A model generated the notes under the pieces. It was not told the origin of the DNA and did not search any database. It worked only from the letters and a program-made list of their open reading frames with translations. The translations under genes and the position numbers were made by a program. Below are positions 63,237-64,000 of a stretch of 64,000 nt of DNA, piece by piece. The number at the start of each line of letters is the position of its first letter. The first letter of the stretch is position 1. Where the stretch lies: positions 1-64,000 of the forward strand of contig NZ_CAMXWS010000002.1 of assembly GCF_947253065.1 (NCBI RefSeq), given 5' to 3'. This stretch comes from an uncultured Corynebacterium sp. GTDB taxonomy: Bacteria > Actinomycetota > Actinomycetes > Mycobacteriales > Mycobacteriaceae.

Positions 63237-64000
63237 ATGGCTGAGAAAGATTTGTCCTACCGAGTAGAAAACCCGGCGACCGGTGAGGTCACCGCGACCT
63301 ACCCGACCGCTACCGACGAGGAGATCCAACAGGTTCTCGCTGCGTCGGAGAAGGGCTTCAACGAGTGGGCCGCACTGGATATCGCTGAGCGCAAGAAGTA
63401 CGTCCTGCGCATTGCTGAGCTTTTCGACGAGCGCAAGGAAGAGCTCGTTGAGATCATCGGCCGCGAGATGGGCAAGGCACGCCCCCACGCCATTGATGAG
63501 GTGGAGCTGTCCGCCAATATCTTCCGCTACTACGCCAACAACGGTGAGCAGTTCGCTGCTGACCGCACAATCGAGAGCTTCAACGGTGGCACCGCTGTGA
63601 TCCGCCACCTCCCGCTCGGCGCGCTGGTGGGCATCATGCCGTGGAATTTCCCGTACTACCAGGTCGCACGCTTTGCAGCGCCGAATCTGATGAACGGCAA
63701 CACCATCATTTTGAAGCACGCTGAGATCTGCCCGGAGTCCTCTGCCGCGATCCAGAAGATCGTCGAGGACGCAGGCCTTCCGGCTGGCGCTTACCAGAAT
63801 GTCTACGCCACCCACGACCAGGTGACCACCATGATCGAGGATCCGCGTGTGCAGGGCGTTTCCCTCACCGGTTCCGAGCGTGCAGGTGCCGCAGTCGGCG
63901 CGACCGCCGGCAAGAACCTGAAGAAGGCAGTGCTGGAGCTCGGTGGCAACGACCCGTACATCCTGCTCGATTCCGCTGATGTCAAGGCAGCTGCCGAGCT
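63237..64000 (+). CDS. Aldehyde dehydrogenase, aminobutanal/SSA type (3' end outside window)
   Basis: The first 254 residues are visible. MPWNFPYYQVARFAAPNLMNGN is the family cofactor-side block, LTGSERAGAAVGATAGKNLKK the coenzyme loop, and the catalytic Glu lies in LELGGNDPY; the catalytic Cys falls beyond base 64000. The subfamily looks like NAD(P) succinic-semialdehyde-type ALDHs of the LGGND kind, distinct from gabD at 53669. By context it would oxidise 4-aminobutanal to GABA. RBS AAAGGAG precedes ATG 63237. Confidence 0.85.
   Translation, partial: MAEKDLSYRVENPATGEVTATYPTATDEEIQQVLAASEKGFNEWAALDIAERKKYVLRIAELFDERKEELVEIIGREMGKARPHAIDEVELSANIFRYYANNGEQFAADRTIESFNGGTAVIRHLPLGALVGIMPWNFPYYQVARFAAPNLMNGNTIILKHAEICPESSAAIQKIVEDAGLPAGAYQNVYATHDQVTTMIEDPRVQGVSLTGSERAGAAVGATAGKNLKKAVLELGGNDPYILLDSADVKAAAE

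Overview
The window is a stretch of a Corynebacterium chromosome (genus call by inference). The support is high GC (roughly 60 percent by eye), GTG and TTG starts, the gene order ahcY-tmk-mtrA-mtrB-lpqB-comF-hpf-secA, the block manA / TobH-like / manB / DUF3499 / whiB2 / manC / wbbL / lcpA, and the split acyl-CoA carboxylase genes accD / accE / accBC near birA and maf. These are typical of mycolate-making actinobacteria. No rRNA, intact tRNA, CRISPR array, transposase or integrase was found.

Layout. 1-10.2 kb: minus-strand housekeeping run (SecA translocase, ribosome hibernation factor, ComF-like protein, LpqB-MtrB-MtrA envelope signalling, thymidylate kinase, S-adenosylhomocysteinase, DUF4259). 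10.5-21.3 kb: cell-envelope sugar metabolism (mannose and rhamnose donors and transfer), WhiB2, an LCP ligase. 21.3-30 kb: purine genes purE and purK, acetolactate decarboxylase, biotin ligase, an arsenic locus (ArsR, Acr3, a broken arsC) and small metabolic genes. 30-38 kb: accessory region with a GIY-YIG/DUF2075 helicase-like protein, a SWIM zinc-finger protein, an amino-acid transporter bounded by a 25-bp direct repeat, a helix-turn-helix gene of lower GC and a tandem lipoprotein pair. 38-41.6 kb: a degenerate acyl-CoA carboxylase beta subunit, AccE, Maf, DUF4282. 41.9-47.3 kb: choline uptake and oxidation to glycine betaine (BCCT transporter, betaine aldehyde dehydrogenase, choline-oxidase-type GMC enzyme), followed by a repeat-rich spacer. 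47.5-53.6 kb: DUF3151, Cj0069-like protein, a rhodanese homologue without cysteine, AccBC, an aromatic amino-acid permease. 53.7-64 kb: a nearly complete putrescine/GABA catabolic region.

How genes work together. Putrescine would enter through the APC permease (61571), be oxidised by the FAD amine oxidase (59130) to 4-aminobutanal, then by the aldehyde dehydrogenase (63237, cut by the window edge) to GABA. GabT (57006) and GabD (53669-55159) would carry it to succinate, with a TetR and a PucR regulator placed beside divergent promoters. Choline oxidase plus betaine aldehyde dehydrogenase plus the BCCT carrier form an osmoprotectant module.

Most notable: an 11-bp word (CGTCGATAAGC or its complement) occurs at least 12 times, in genes and in four intergenic spacers, far above chance. 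Two familiar enzymes carry lost active sites (AccD-like, rhodanese). Several unusual repeat structures occur (29-bp inverted repeat near 23.6 kb; tandem repeats and a tRNA-3'-end-like core inside a long stem near 47.3 kb). Comparisons with C. glutamicum proteins are from memory and were not run as alignments.
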